64,000 nt of DNA from Thozetella sp. PMI_491 (Eukaryota > Ascomycota > Sordariomycetes > Chaetosphaeriales > Chaetosphaeriaceae). This document shows positions 1 through 12,100 of this stretch, in pieces. The translations under genes were made by a program, and so were the position numbers. How positions within the stretch are numbered: the first letter of the stretch is position 1; every line of letters starts with the position of its first letter. The notes under the pieces were generated by a model. That model worked only from the letters and a program-made list of their open reading frames with translations. It was not told the DNA's origin and made no database searches. The DNA lies in contig MU270148.1 in the NCBI GenBank assembly GCA_021432635.1, positions 1 to 64,000 on the forward strand. The letters are read 5' to 3'.

Positions 1-91
1 GGTAAGAAATTACTATAAAATATAGAGTCTTAGGATAGGAATAATCTAAACTATTAGCTGAGCTAATAGTTTAGTGGGTCTTATAAGCCTC

Positions 92-127
<36 letters not shown>

Positions 128-159
128 CCAAACCCTAAACAGATCAGGGTAGTTAGAAT
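1..159. repeat. Hairpin module with poly(A) tract, end of a repeat unit
   Basis: The window opens in a degraded repeat. Bases 46-74 form a near-perfect palindrome: a 14-base arm CTAAACTATTAGCT, one G, then its reverse complement. It is followed by TTATAAGCCTCTCT and a run of about 30 A. The same module recurs with transition differences at about 25,490-25,556 and 25,808-25,905. Bases 1-25 match the last unit of the 26-base minisatellite seen at 25,569-25,812. After base 158 this sequence parts from copy B, which jumps to sequence equivalent to 5,764. The origin of the module is unknown. Confidence 0.7.
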
Positions 160-179
160 AATATAGGGAAAAGTAGTGA

Positions 180-535
180 AAAGGGGTAAAAAGTAGTAAA
201 AGTAGTAAAAAGGAGGGGAAAGGAGTAAAACAGGTAAAAGTAGTAAAAGCAGTAAAAGTAATAAAAGTAATAAAATAGTAAAAGTAATAAAGTACTAAGA
301 ATAGTAAAAGGGGTAAAAATAATAAAGTAATAAAAGAGAGTAAAAGGATTAAAAGTAATAAAGTAATAAAAGAAAGTAAAAGAGGTAAAGATAATAAAGT
401 AATAAAAGTAATAAAGTAGTAAAAGATAGGAAAAGGTAGGAAAAGTAGTAAAAAGTAATAAGTAGTAGTAAAAAACAGGAAAAGTAAGTAGTAAAAGAGT
501 AGAAAAGTTAGTAAAATTAGTAAAAGAAAACTTAT
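180..535. repeat. Low-complexity GTAAAA-rich tract
   Basis: About 350 bases consist almost entirely of imperfect repeats of AGTAAAA, AGTAATAAA and AGGTAAAA on the plus strand. There is no reading frame. It is probably a decayed simple-sequence array whose C and G bases have been lost. Confidence 0.75.
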
Positions 536-3149
536 TTTTTTAATAATAAGTATAACTCTTATAAGAAATAAGCTAGACTTATATAAAAGTATAATATATA
601 AATAGAAAAAGATAAAAAGCTATCTTTTTATTTAAAAACAACCCTTAGTAAGTAGTATAAAGCTATATATATATAGATAATAATAATAATCTATATATAT
701 ATAAAAACTATTTACTTTACCTATTTATTTGAGTTATATGCCTTACTAAAGCCTTAAAAATAGCTGTTATTATCTATATAGAATTATAAACCTATTAAGA
801 ATAAAATAGCTTAGGGATAGATAAAACTATACTTTAAAAAACCTAATTAACCTATTATATATAATTTATAGATAGAGATTCTTTAGTTTATTATATACCC
901 TTTTATCTCTTTATAATAAAAGAATAATATATACTTACCCTCTTCTTAAAATAGCTAGACTACTAGCCTTAACTAAAACTAATACTATAACTACTATAAT
1001 AAAAATAGCTCTAAGGCAAAGAATAATAAGGCAATGTCTTTAACTAGGTTTATACTAAGGCTTTTATATATAACTAGAGACAAAAATCACTGTAAAAAAA
1101 TAAACAGGATTAAAAGGAAAAGAAACTATATACCCTTTAACATATATTTTATAAAGTATTTATTAAATTAAGTAGTGTTTTAAAGCTAAAAAGAGATTTT
1201 AAACTTACTTTTTAAAAATATTTGCTAGTATTCTAATTTAAGAAGTATAAGCTAGTATTAATATCTTAGATTTAAGAGTAAATTTCTAGCTATTACTTTT
1301 ATATTTAAAATCTCTGTTCTTATGCCCTACCTTTCTTATTTAGGTAAAGATAGAAAAGTAATACAGACTATCTATAAGTTAAAATATATAGACCTATCTT
1401 TTACATCGTTTAAAATATAGTTCTCCTAGTTATAAAATACACTAGGCAAAAGGTTTATTTTAACAGGGAAAAGTCTAGTTTCTAGGGAAACCTATACTAT
1501 ATATAAGTACTAGGCATTATTACTACTCTTATTACTATTCTACTTACTGCTTAATCTTTTCTAAAGCTAAGTTTAATTCTTTATTATATTCTTTATAGCC
1601 TACTTTTAAAAATCCTAAGCCTTACTCTCTAAAGAGGTAAGAGATATATAGATAGACCTAAGCTTTCCTTATCTTTACTTTTTTAATTCTAAAATATATA
1701 AATTCCTAGCTTTACCTCTAGATACTTCTAACTTACCCATTAGTTATATCCCTAGACTTAAAATATAAATATTACCTATAGTAATAGTTTTTAAGGTTAT
1801 CCTTCTATAAAAATAAAGCCCTATAATTCTTATAATAATATTTTAAACCCTTAGGCTGGTACATCTATATATAATACTTAAGATTATAAGGGTGGCTTTA
1901 CTACTAGCTATAAATCATATAGGTGTTACTGTTAGTAGCTAATTAGTTATAATAGTCCTAGTCCTAGGGGCTAAAGAGTACTATAAGATAATTTAAAGCC
2001 TAATAAAAAGGATAAGCAACTAAGGCGATTAGGTTATAAGTACTAAGGTTATATATTACTAAGTTATATATAATTAGGTCAAAAGGATACTATTAAAAAC
2101 TAAAAGAGGTATACCTATATTAGCTAAAAAAAAAAACTCACATACTCTTATACATATATTTTATCGCTCTAAGATCTTTAATTACTACTAGTATATTAAG
2201 ATTTTTTAATAGTGATAAAATAGTTGGTTATTATATTTATTATTTTATAAGATAATATATAAATTAACTATTAAGCTTATTAACTATAGGGATATAGTTA
2301 AGATACTTTTTAACTAAAAAGATCTTATAAGGTAGTTTAATAATAAGACTAGATTATATATATTACTAGGCAGGATTTAATTATATAAGGGTAAAGATTT
2401 AAGCTTTATTATAATATAATAGGTATTTAATATAAATATATACCATAGTACTATAGTATAGGTTAAACAGCCTTTAGGTATAACAGGAGTAGCCCAGCCT
2501 TACCTAAGACTAGATTATAATATAAATAAAGCATGCCTAAATTTTCTTTTTAAATATAATAACGCCTTACTATAAGAGTTTCTTCTTTCTCTTTTCTAAC
2601 AAATAAAACACGCCTTACTTTACATAGTAAAATACTATCTTATTATTAAAAGCTTTATTTTAAAAGTATTAGATCTTTATACTTCTTTCTACTACCTTAA
2701 ATCCTATTCCTACTATATAACTTAAAACTTAACTATTTTATACCTATATCTAATAAACTACTACTATATAGTATTAATACTTTTAATATACCTATATAGT
2801 TATTATAACAAGTAATTCTAATAAAAGTATAACATACTATATTATAAACAGGCAGTCTATTATTATACTATAAGTAAGTTTTATTATAGGATTAAGGGCT
2901 ATACTAAAGGCTTTCCTTAATAAAATAACCTATAAAGGTATATACACTAGGTATATAATATATATCTTACCACCTAGTATAATATACTTAATAAAACCTA
3001 AGCTATATATTAAATAATTATTAACATATATATTATAATAATAGAATTAATTAGTCTATTATTAATAGTAAAGCTTAGAGATTTAAAGGTTTTAATATAC
3101 TTATTTAAGGTAGGTACTAATCCTACTAAAAAAATAGGAGAGAGGAGAT
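536..3149. other. RIP-degraded AT-rich DNA, no gene recognised
   Basis: This stretch is strongly AT-rich, full of TAA/TAG in all frames, and absent from copy B of the large repeat. It lies directly upstream, in the same orientation, of the degraded ankyrin array, so it may hold the N-terminal part (for example a NACHT region) of the same dead gene. I could not find a recognisable nucleotide-binding motif. The 77-codon minus-strand reading frame at 3,010-3,243 is antisense to the start of the ankyrin-like frame and has no protein character. Confidence 0.5.
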
Positions 3150-5060
3150 TAGTATTATATCTAGCTATAGTTAAAGGGTATAAAGATATTACTAAGGTAC
3201 TACTAGATCTCCCTAATATTAAAACAGACAAGAAGGATAACAACAGATAAATACTACTCTTATAAGCAGTAGTAAAGGGCTATATAATTATAGCCTAGCA
3301 CTTTTTAACCTAGTATAAAGTTAAAGCTAACTCCTAGGACTAAAATATATAAATACTATTGTCTTAAATAGCTATAATAGGATATATAAGCATAGTATAA
3401 ATATTATTTAATACTAGGGCTATTATTAATAAGGCAAAAAAAGAGGCTAAGACACTACTTTCCTTTACTATTAAAAGGGCTTAGCTAGCTATAGCCTAGC
3501 TATTACTTATAAGAGGCGTTATTATTAATAGGATTAATAATAAGAGTAGTTTAATACTTAGCTTTATAGCCTAGAAGGGTTATACTAAGATAGTCTAGTT
3601 ACTTTTTAATAGAGGGGCTACTATCTAAGAGATAAATAGCTAGGGTTATAAGCTATTATAAAGAGCAGTAGAGAATAGCTATAAAGTAATAATATACCTA
3701 CTACTCTAGAAAAGCACTAAGGCTAATAGGAAAGATATATATAGTTAAACCCTACTATAAGTAGTAGTTAAGGGCAGGTATAAGGCTATAATATACCTAC
3801 TACTCTAAGAAGGCACTAAGTATAATATAAAAGATATAAACAGTTAAACACTACTATAAGCAGCAGTAAAGAACAGATATAAATCTATAGTATACCTATT
3901 ACTCTAAAAAGGTATTAAGGTTAATTTAAAAGATATAAACAGCTAAACACTACTAGGGCAGGTAATAACAAGCAAGTATAAGGCTATAATATACCTACTA
4001 CTTTAAAAAGGCACTAAGGCTAATCTAAAAGACAAATATAGCTAAACCCTACTATAATAAGCAGTAAAAAGTAAATATAAAACTATAATATACTTACTAC
4101 TCTAAAAAGACACTAAGGCTAATCTAAAAGATATAAATAGCTAAATACTATTATAAATAATAATAGAAGGTAAATATAAAGCTATAGTATACCTACTACT
4201 TTAAAAAGGTGTTAAGTTTAATATTAGAGATATATATAGTTAAACACTACTATAAATAATAGTAAAAGGTAAGTATAAGACTATAATATACCTATTGCTT
4301 TAAAAAGGTGCTAAGGCTAATCTAAAAGATAAAAATAGTTAAACCCTATTATAATAAGTAGTAAAGAGTAGGTATAAAGCTATAGTATGCCTATTACTCT
4401 AAGGAGGTGTTAAAGCTGATCTAAAAGATATAGATAGTTAAACACTATTATTAATAGTAGTAGAGGGTAGGTATAAAGCTATAGTATACCTATTGCTTTA
4501 AAAAGGTATTAAGTCTAATATTAAAGATATATATAGTTAAATACTACTATAAGTAGTAGTAGAGGGTAAGTATAAAGCTATAGTATACCTACTGCTTTAA
4601 GAAGATGCTAAGGCTAATCTAAAAGATATATTTAGCTAAACCCTACTATATATAATAATAATAAGTAGGTATAAAACTATAGTATACTTATTACTTTAAA
4701 AAGGTGTTAAGGCTAATCTAAAAGATATACTTAGCTAAACCCTACTATATATAATAGTAATAAATAAGTATAAGGCTATAATATACTTATTACTTTAAAA
4801 AGGTGCTAAGGCTAATAAAAAAGATAAATATAGCTAAACCTTATTATTAATAGTAGTAGAGAGTAAGTGTAAGGCTATAATACACGTATTATTTTAAGAA
4901 GTACTAAAACTAATATAAAAGATAATCTTAGCTAGATACTACTATTATAAGTAGTAATCTAAGGATATAAATATTATAATACACTTATTAGTCTAGAGAG
5001 GTACTAAGGCTAATATAAAAGATAAAAGCAGCTAGATACTAATAGAATATAAGCTTATTA
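3150..5060 (+). pseudogene. Degraded ankyrin-repeat protein gene
   Basis: On the plus strand, near-identical units recur every 99 bases (33 codons) about a dozen times between roughly 3,650 and 5,030, with weaker units from 3,150. Reading through TAA/TAG codons, each unit gives the ankyrin consensus: a hydrophobic stretch like IVYLLL, then KGTKANLKD, then a T-L-L segment where the canonical TPLxxA helix start should be. The stops are nearly all TAA or TAG, as expected from CAA/CAG converted by RIP. Ankyrin arrays in fungi are often C-terminal sensor domains of NLR-like proteins, so this may be a dead member of that class. It is not expressible as it stands. The ankyrin identification is firm; the full gene architecture is inferred. 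Confidence 0.8.
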
Positions 5061-7019
5061 TAGCTATAAGAATAATAAGAAGTATAATAAGTACTACTAT
5101 ACTTTTAATATATAAGTATAATAATATAATAAGGTAAACTAGTAAAATAAATAGGTAATTATTATTAAAAAAAAAGGTAATAGTTATAGTTATATTTCCT
5201 TTACTCTTTAATAAAATAAGATAGCCTTTTTATTTTAGAAAATTATTAGGTTAGAAAGAGCTATCTTTTAGTTTACTTAAAATAAATAGTATATTAAACT
5301 ATAACTTTAGATTTATTTTCTTATTTACCTACTTATATCAGGCGTATTTAATAATAACTTATTATATATAAGAAAGGAAATAAAAGAAAAAGAAAGTTAT
5401 ACTAGCTTTATATAAGGGCTATTCCTATTAAATATTATAGCTACTAGCCCTAACTATAGATTAGACTATCTATTATAAGTATATAAGACAAATAAATAGC
5501 TATAGCTACCTAATAACTGCCTAGCTATTAATCTCTATATAGCTATATATATTAAAATCATAGTAAGTAGAGGAGCTATAAGTGTTTAAAAGCCTTAACT
5601 CTTTAGATATACCCCTAATTAAAACTAGAGAGTAGCTATACTACCTCCTTCTCCCTAATCTTTATCTTAAAGTCTTTAGTTACTTATCTAGAGTATAGTT
5701 AACCAGCCCTATTACTACCCTATAAAGCTTATTATAATACTAGAGAGACAAAGGGGTACTTAGTATATAACTCTTATATTAAAGTAATAGTATTATTAAA
5801 AGGGAGAGTATAGTTAAGACTAGGTTTTAAACAGGCTTAAGTCCTAGCTTTATAAGAGTAAAAGCCCTAAAGTTTATTATACTAACTTAATATTTCTAGT
5901 CAGTTATCTATCTAATATAGTTAATAATATATTTTATTAGGTCTATAATCTAATAAAAAGGCTTATAAAACCTAATATATTTTAAAACTAGTATTAGTAA
6001 TACACCCTAGACTTAATATTTAAGGCAGACTAGATATAAATTTCTCCTATAATTATAAAGTAGGTTAAACTATAGTTTTTAGTAGGGAATATATTAAACT
6101 TAACGCCTTAGATAAAATAATAGCTCTTACCTTTACTTAGGCTTTTATTAAAGTAAAAGGTATTATAAACTACTTTAATTACTAAGTTATATAATAAGTA
6201 TATTTTAATAGGATAGCTAGAAAAATCTAGGTAGGTATAAAAATTACTTAGGTTAAACTTAATAAATACCTAGTTAAGAGTAAGGTTTTTTCTATCTTAA
6301 GGTAGGCTTATAAGAGCTAATAAGGCAGCCTACTTATAAACAGGCTTTCCTATACCCTTAAAAAAGCTATAATTATTATATTAAGACCTAGGGTTATATA
6401 TATATAATATAATAGGTTAATAATAACCTTTTAACTTTATTCTAGAGTAAAGTTGTTATTAATATTATAAAATAATAAGCAACTATTTTTAGTCTTAAAT
6501 CTAAAAGGTATCTCCTTATAAAACGTATTAAATTATAAGTTATTATCTCTTAGGTTAGGAGATACTATTTAATAAGGGGTAAAAAGGGGTTATAATAAGA
6601 TAAAAAGATTCCTGGCTTGTAAAACACCCTTTTATTATAAAGTATTATATATAAGAGAGGTAATAATATAATATAAGATTTAAGAGAGGAGGGTTTTTTA
6701 AATAAGTTAGGGAAGAGGAAAGAAAAAAAGGGTGGTATAAAGAGGAATAAAATATACTACTTTTTATAAGGGATAAAGTAATAAAAATAATATAGTAATA
6801 GATATTATAATATAAATTCTTTTACTAATATTACTTACTACTATATTATAGGAAAATATAATATAATCTATATAAGAAGTAATTACTATATATATTATTA
6901 ATATAGACTAAACTATAAACTAATAAAGAATATAGATTAACTATAGTAATAAGAAGTAAATATAATAAATTATAATATATAATAGTTTATTAATCTTAAT
7001 TCTTATTCTTATTAATATA

Positions 7020-7100
7020 GCTTACAGCCCTATAATATAGTAGTAACACACTATAAGGTCTCTTTAAAGTAATTATAGGTTTAATTCTTACTATAGCTTT
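7020..7100 (+). pseudogene. tRNA-like remnant in repeat copy A
   Basis: The sequence ends in GGTTTAATTCT followed by ACTATAGC. This resembles a Pol III B box (GGTTCRANTCC) with C changed to T, and it is preceded at tRNA-like distance by a D-arm-like TATAATATAGTAGTAA. An equivalent stands near 27,205-27,275 in copy B. It is one of a small series of such remnants inside the repeat. It is not a functional tRNA: the stems are poorly paired. Confidence 0.35.
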
Positions 7101-8851
7101 TATATCGTTCTTTCTCTATATTTAGCCGAATAAAGAGGAAAAGACAATACTTTTTTTTTTTTTACTATTATATCTTAAGAAATTATAATATAATTTATAT
7201 TAAATATAGGTGTTATACTACTAATATAAACTAGACTATAAGCTAGTAAATAATATAGATCTACTATAATAATAAAAAGTAAACCATAGTAATCTATAGT
7301 ATAAGGTAACTTATTAGTTTTAATTGCCTTATTTCTTATTAATATAGCTTATAGCTTTATAATATAATAATAATATATTATAAAGTCTTCTTAGAGTAGT
7401 TATAAAAAGAGAAGATATTATTTTTTTATATTTTTTAATAAGGTCTTTTCTAAGTATATTATTTTATAATATAATATAGTTTATACAAAGAATTACTAGT
7501 ATAATACTAAGGTAGAATATAAGTTGTTTTAATAATATAAGCTATATATTACTACTATCTTATCATATATTTTTCTTACTAATCTAAGCCTTTTTATTTA
7601 GATTCTCCATATAGATCTATAGGTTATACTAATATATATAAAACCTAAGAATCTATAACATTCCACTAAGCGATAAAGCCTTTAAACTATAGATCTCCTC
7701 TAGTACGTCTTAATACTTAAGGTTTATAAATTCCTTTTTAACAAATAGTATCAGCCTATCAACTATAAGTATAGCCTTGCCCCAGAGGATATCTTAGGCA
7801 GTATAGACTATAAAGGCTATAAAGATAAGCAAAGACTTAATATATTCTCTCTAGTTACTACTAGCCTTAGTAAAGGCAGAGACATTACTATCCTTAAGCT
7901 CTTTAATCTTAAAGCTACTATCTTAATAGTTAGAAAGGTTTACCACAGCAAAGACTATACTTAAGATAATACTATTAATCACTTAATTCTAGCCTGTCTA
8001 GCTAAACTAGAAGACCTTAGTGTTACTATCCTCTAAACAAGGGACAACAACAAGCTACTAGTACTAGTTAAGGGTAAAAAGGAGCAGGAGGATATTATCT
8101 AGGCTTAGGTTTCACTTAAACTTAGTCTAAATAAGGACCTAATCAGGTCTAAGCTTAGCCTTAAAGTATTAGAAAGACTAGTTGTTTAGGCATTATATAT
8201 CTAGCTAGCTAAGCACTAGGTCTATATACTAGGGGTAGAGCTTATACTTTTATAAGATAATATCTCTAGTCTTAAACTAAATAATAGGTAGGGCTTTCTA
8301 TTTCACAGCTATCTTACTAGTTTAGACATTAGTAAGACAAGTCGAGGCAGGAGATATATCATATAAGATATTACTTCCTTTAAATTTAATAAGGAGTATA
8401 GTTAACTATATAATCTTAGCTCTTAATAAGAAAGGATATATAATATAAGTAGTAGAGGAGAGGCAGTAGTTAAAATAATAGTCTATAGAAAGAGTAGAGA
8501 GGGAGTAGAAGGAGAATAATAAAAGATAAAAAAAATAATAAGCTTTATAAAGGTTTTATTTAAAAAGGAAAGGATACTTTTAGGAGAAAGATAGATGATT
8601 AATACATTTAAGATAAGAAAGACTCTAGTTTTTTCCTATTATATAATAAGATAAAAAACAATAAATATATTTTATTATAATCTCCTTTTTATCTATTGTG
8701 ATTTTATAAGTATTGCCTTTTTTTTTTAATACTTTAAGAGAAAAAAGAATATACTTCTTTCTAGTTATATAATAAGATAAAAAACAATAAATACATTTTA
8801 TTATTATCTCTTTTTTATATAGCTTTCTTAACTTAATTCTTATAAATATTA

Positions 8852-8932
8852 AACTATAACTATATAATATAGTAGTAATATCCCTAGGATAACTATAAGA
8901 GGTTATAGGTTTAATTCCTATTATAGCTATTA
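8852..8932 (+). pseudogene. tRNA-like remnant in repeat copy A
   Basis: This is the counterpart of the better preserved copy at 29,031-29,100. It has a D-arm-like TAGTAGTAATATCC, a B-box-like GGTTTAATTCC and a 3' end TATAGCTAT. RIP-type transitions have weakened the acceptor-stem pairing here. It may be a tRNA-derived SINE head or a captured tRNA gene. Confidence 0.4.
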
Positions 8933-9149
8933 TTAGTAAAAGTAGTTAGGGTCTCTCCCTAACTACTTTCATTAATTTTTTTTAATTAAAAAATAAGGGA
9001 TCCTAGAGTTAAGGCCTATACTTATATAATATTAAAAATAACTACTTATAAAATATAATATAATAATATTAAGTCCCTAGGAGAGATTACTAATATAAGT
9101 AAAAAGTCAGGGGGAACAGGCAACTATATTTCTTAACTATAGCTATAAT

Positions 9150-12100
9150 ACTAGACTAATACTTATAAAAGAAAAGTCCTCTTATAATATATAGGCCTAG
9201 CTAATCCGCTTATATAACTAGTTTAAAACACTATTAGATTAGGCGTAAAATACCCTTAGTTTCTACCTCTAGTATAATAGTTACCCTACTATAATTATAT
9301 CTTATTATAAAAAATTTAGATTAATAATACTTATTATTATATAATAAACTATTTTTTATATTTAACTAGCTTTAACTATTATTATTTAGATCAGTCAGAC
9401 AGCTATAAGAGCTAGCCTAGGCCTGTTTTACATTGCTAAATAATACATATAAGAACTTATTAAGGTCTAGTATATTATTTATAAGATACTACTTATATTC
9501 CTATAACTTTTAACAGCTGTAGAGCTTAAGGTTAGTTATATATATATAAGTAGCTAGGCACTTATAAGATATAATATACTTAAGGTATACTTAGCCTAGC
9601 TTATAAAGGAGTAAAAGACTGACTTTAATATAGCTGACCTTATCAGCTATCTTAACTAAGAGGAGTAGGTTCTAACTAATTAGCTATAGCTAAAACTACT
9701 TAAGACATAAGAACTAGAGTATCTTAGTAATAAGTATAACTAGGAAGCTATTATAGCTTTAAGAGAAGGTTATTTATAGCTATACCCTAGACGTCTTTAA
9801 GACAACTATAAGCAGATAATCTATCTACTAAAAGACTAGTGTAAAGAAGAAGATCAGCTCGATCTTATCGCTGCCCATACCCTAGTCTAACACTTATAAC
9901 ACTACTATATAATAGTCTTAGATCTATATGTATATATTCTTAGCTGTATCGTTAAACTTAGTTAGTTTAGCTTAAAATATAATATATAAGAACAACAGTA
10001 TAAATATAAAGGGAGATATAGATATAAGGCAGATTTATTATAGGCATATAAGGTCTAGGACCTTATAGTTAAGCTTATACTAAGACTTAACTATATAATA
10101 GTAAGGGTTATTAAAGGTATAGTTATATATACTTTATAAGATTACTAGCTCTTAAAGGGTAAGGATATTAATAAAGGCTAGCTTCTTATAAAACTACCCT
10201 AAAAGCTATTTAAACTTAAACTAGCTTAATATAAGCTTAATTACCTCTTATTATATCTTTATATCTAGGCTTATCAGCTAGGTAAAAAGGTAATAGAGGC
10301 TGTTAAACCAGGGTATATAGCTTGGTATAACTAGCTTATATATAGGCTTATTATATAAGTAGGTGTGATAAAGCTATAAAATAGTTATCTTATATATTAT
10401 CTTAATAACTTATTTTTATTATAGCTAGGGAGAGGTTAAAAGGGAGGCTTAGATAAGTTAAAATGCCTTATTTATATTAGTATATAATAAAGAGCTAAGA
10501 GATAAGGTATTAACTTATTATATTAAGAATAGGTTAGTACTTTTTTCCTATGTTTAGACTATTTAAATATATTACTATTATAATAGGAAGACCTTATAGT
10601 AGCTTTTAATAATCTAAGCTATAGATATATACTTTATAAGATAAGCAGTAATATGCTTTACTATTAGTAATTAATATAGCTTTTTAAATAGGTATTAGAT
10701 ATAAAACTATACCTGGGTTAGGTGGGTTGTTAGACTGTTAAAAAGCCTAGTAATTTAGATCTTACTAGTATACTGCTTTATAAGCTTTAGGTTATAATAA
10801 TAGGTGAGAGTAGTAAGGTAAAGAAGCTGTAAGTGCCTAGTATATGTTTTTTAGGCCTAGTATAACTAGTAGAGTGTATTATACTAGGGCAGTAGGTTAA
10901 GGAGGGTTAGGTTAATCTATAGTTAGCTTAACTGTTAAAAGGCTATTATAATCTCTAGGGGGTTAAATACTAACTATATAAAGATAATAGGGTGGCTTAT
11001 AAAGTAGAAGCTGCTTAGCTAGTTAATAGCTATAATACCTTTTATAAGTATAAGGCTAAGGTTATTACTTAGGGTAATATAATAATAATAGGCTAGCTTA
11101 ATAGTTACTATATTAAAAAGCCTAGTAAATACCCTAAAGACACTGGGAAAGAGGGCTAGCTTAAAGACCTAGAGTATTAAAGTATAATAAGTTATATCGC
11201 TAATATAAAAGTTAATTATTATATAGATTAAATAAATTATAGTGGTAAAATCTTATATAGGCTTAGGGAGCTAAGCTATTTAGACTATAAAGACTTACTT
11301 AAAATAAAAGCTAACTACCTACTTATAGATAGTAAAGGCTATATATTTTACCTTTTAGGCGAATAACTACTTATATTTTAGCCCCTTAATAATCTAAAGT
11401 AAGTAGTAGTACTTATTAGTAATATATATCTTGTTAAGTACTATAATAGGTAGGGACAGTACTATAGTAGTATAGCCCTTAGTTACTAGGTAGTTAGCCT
11501 TAATATAACAGATAATTTTCTTAATATTATTATATATCTAAAAGTAGTTTACTATAAGTATATTAATACTAGTATACTCTTTAAATATTTTAGACACTTA
11601 ATTAAGAATACCTAGCTATTAGACTTATAATAAGTAAGGTATTATAGTATTTCTATAGTATATGTTATAATTAAGGCTATAAAATATAAGGAAATATAAT
11701 ATGTTAAACTATATTTTAACTATAAATTAATCTATTAGTATATATAAAGTCTAATTAGTTATAAGATTAATATAGTTTAGGTCTATAGTTATTATATAGG
11801 AGAAGCTATTAATAGCTTTAATATTAAACTAAGCCTAAAGGGTATAGTAGAGTAGTATAAGCTGGTTACTCTTGCCTAGTAGTATAATTACTAGGGCTTT
11901 ATGCTTTAATAAGATATACCTTAAGAGGCTATTAATCTTTATACTCTATAGGTTAGGCTAGAAACCCTTATTTTTATCGCCTCTTATCTCTTCTTTAAGA
12001 TCTAGGTTAATATCTATACTAATAATAAGGTCCTCTACTCTATTATTACTCTAGTTATTTATAAGTGTTATAGCTTAACTATTTAAAAGTTTTATAGCTT

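Noticed and set aside
3010-3243. 77-codon minus-strand frame
   Set aside because: Antisense to the first ankyrin-like units; composition is simply the complement of RIP-degraded DNA.
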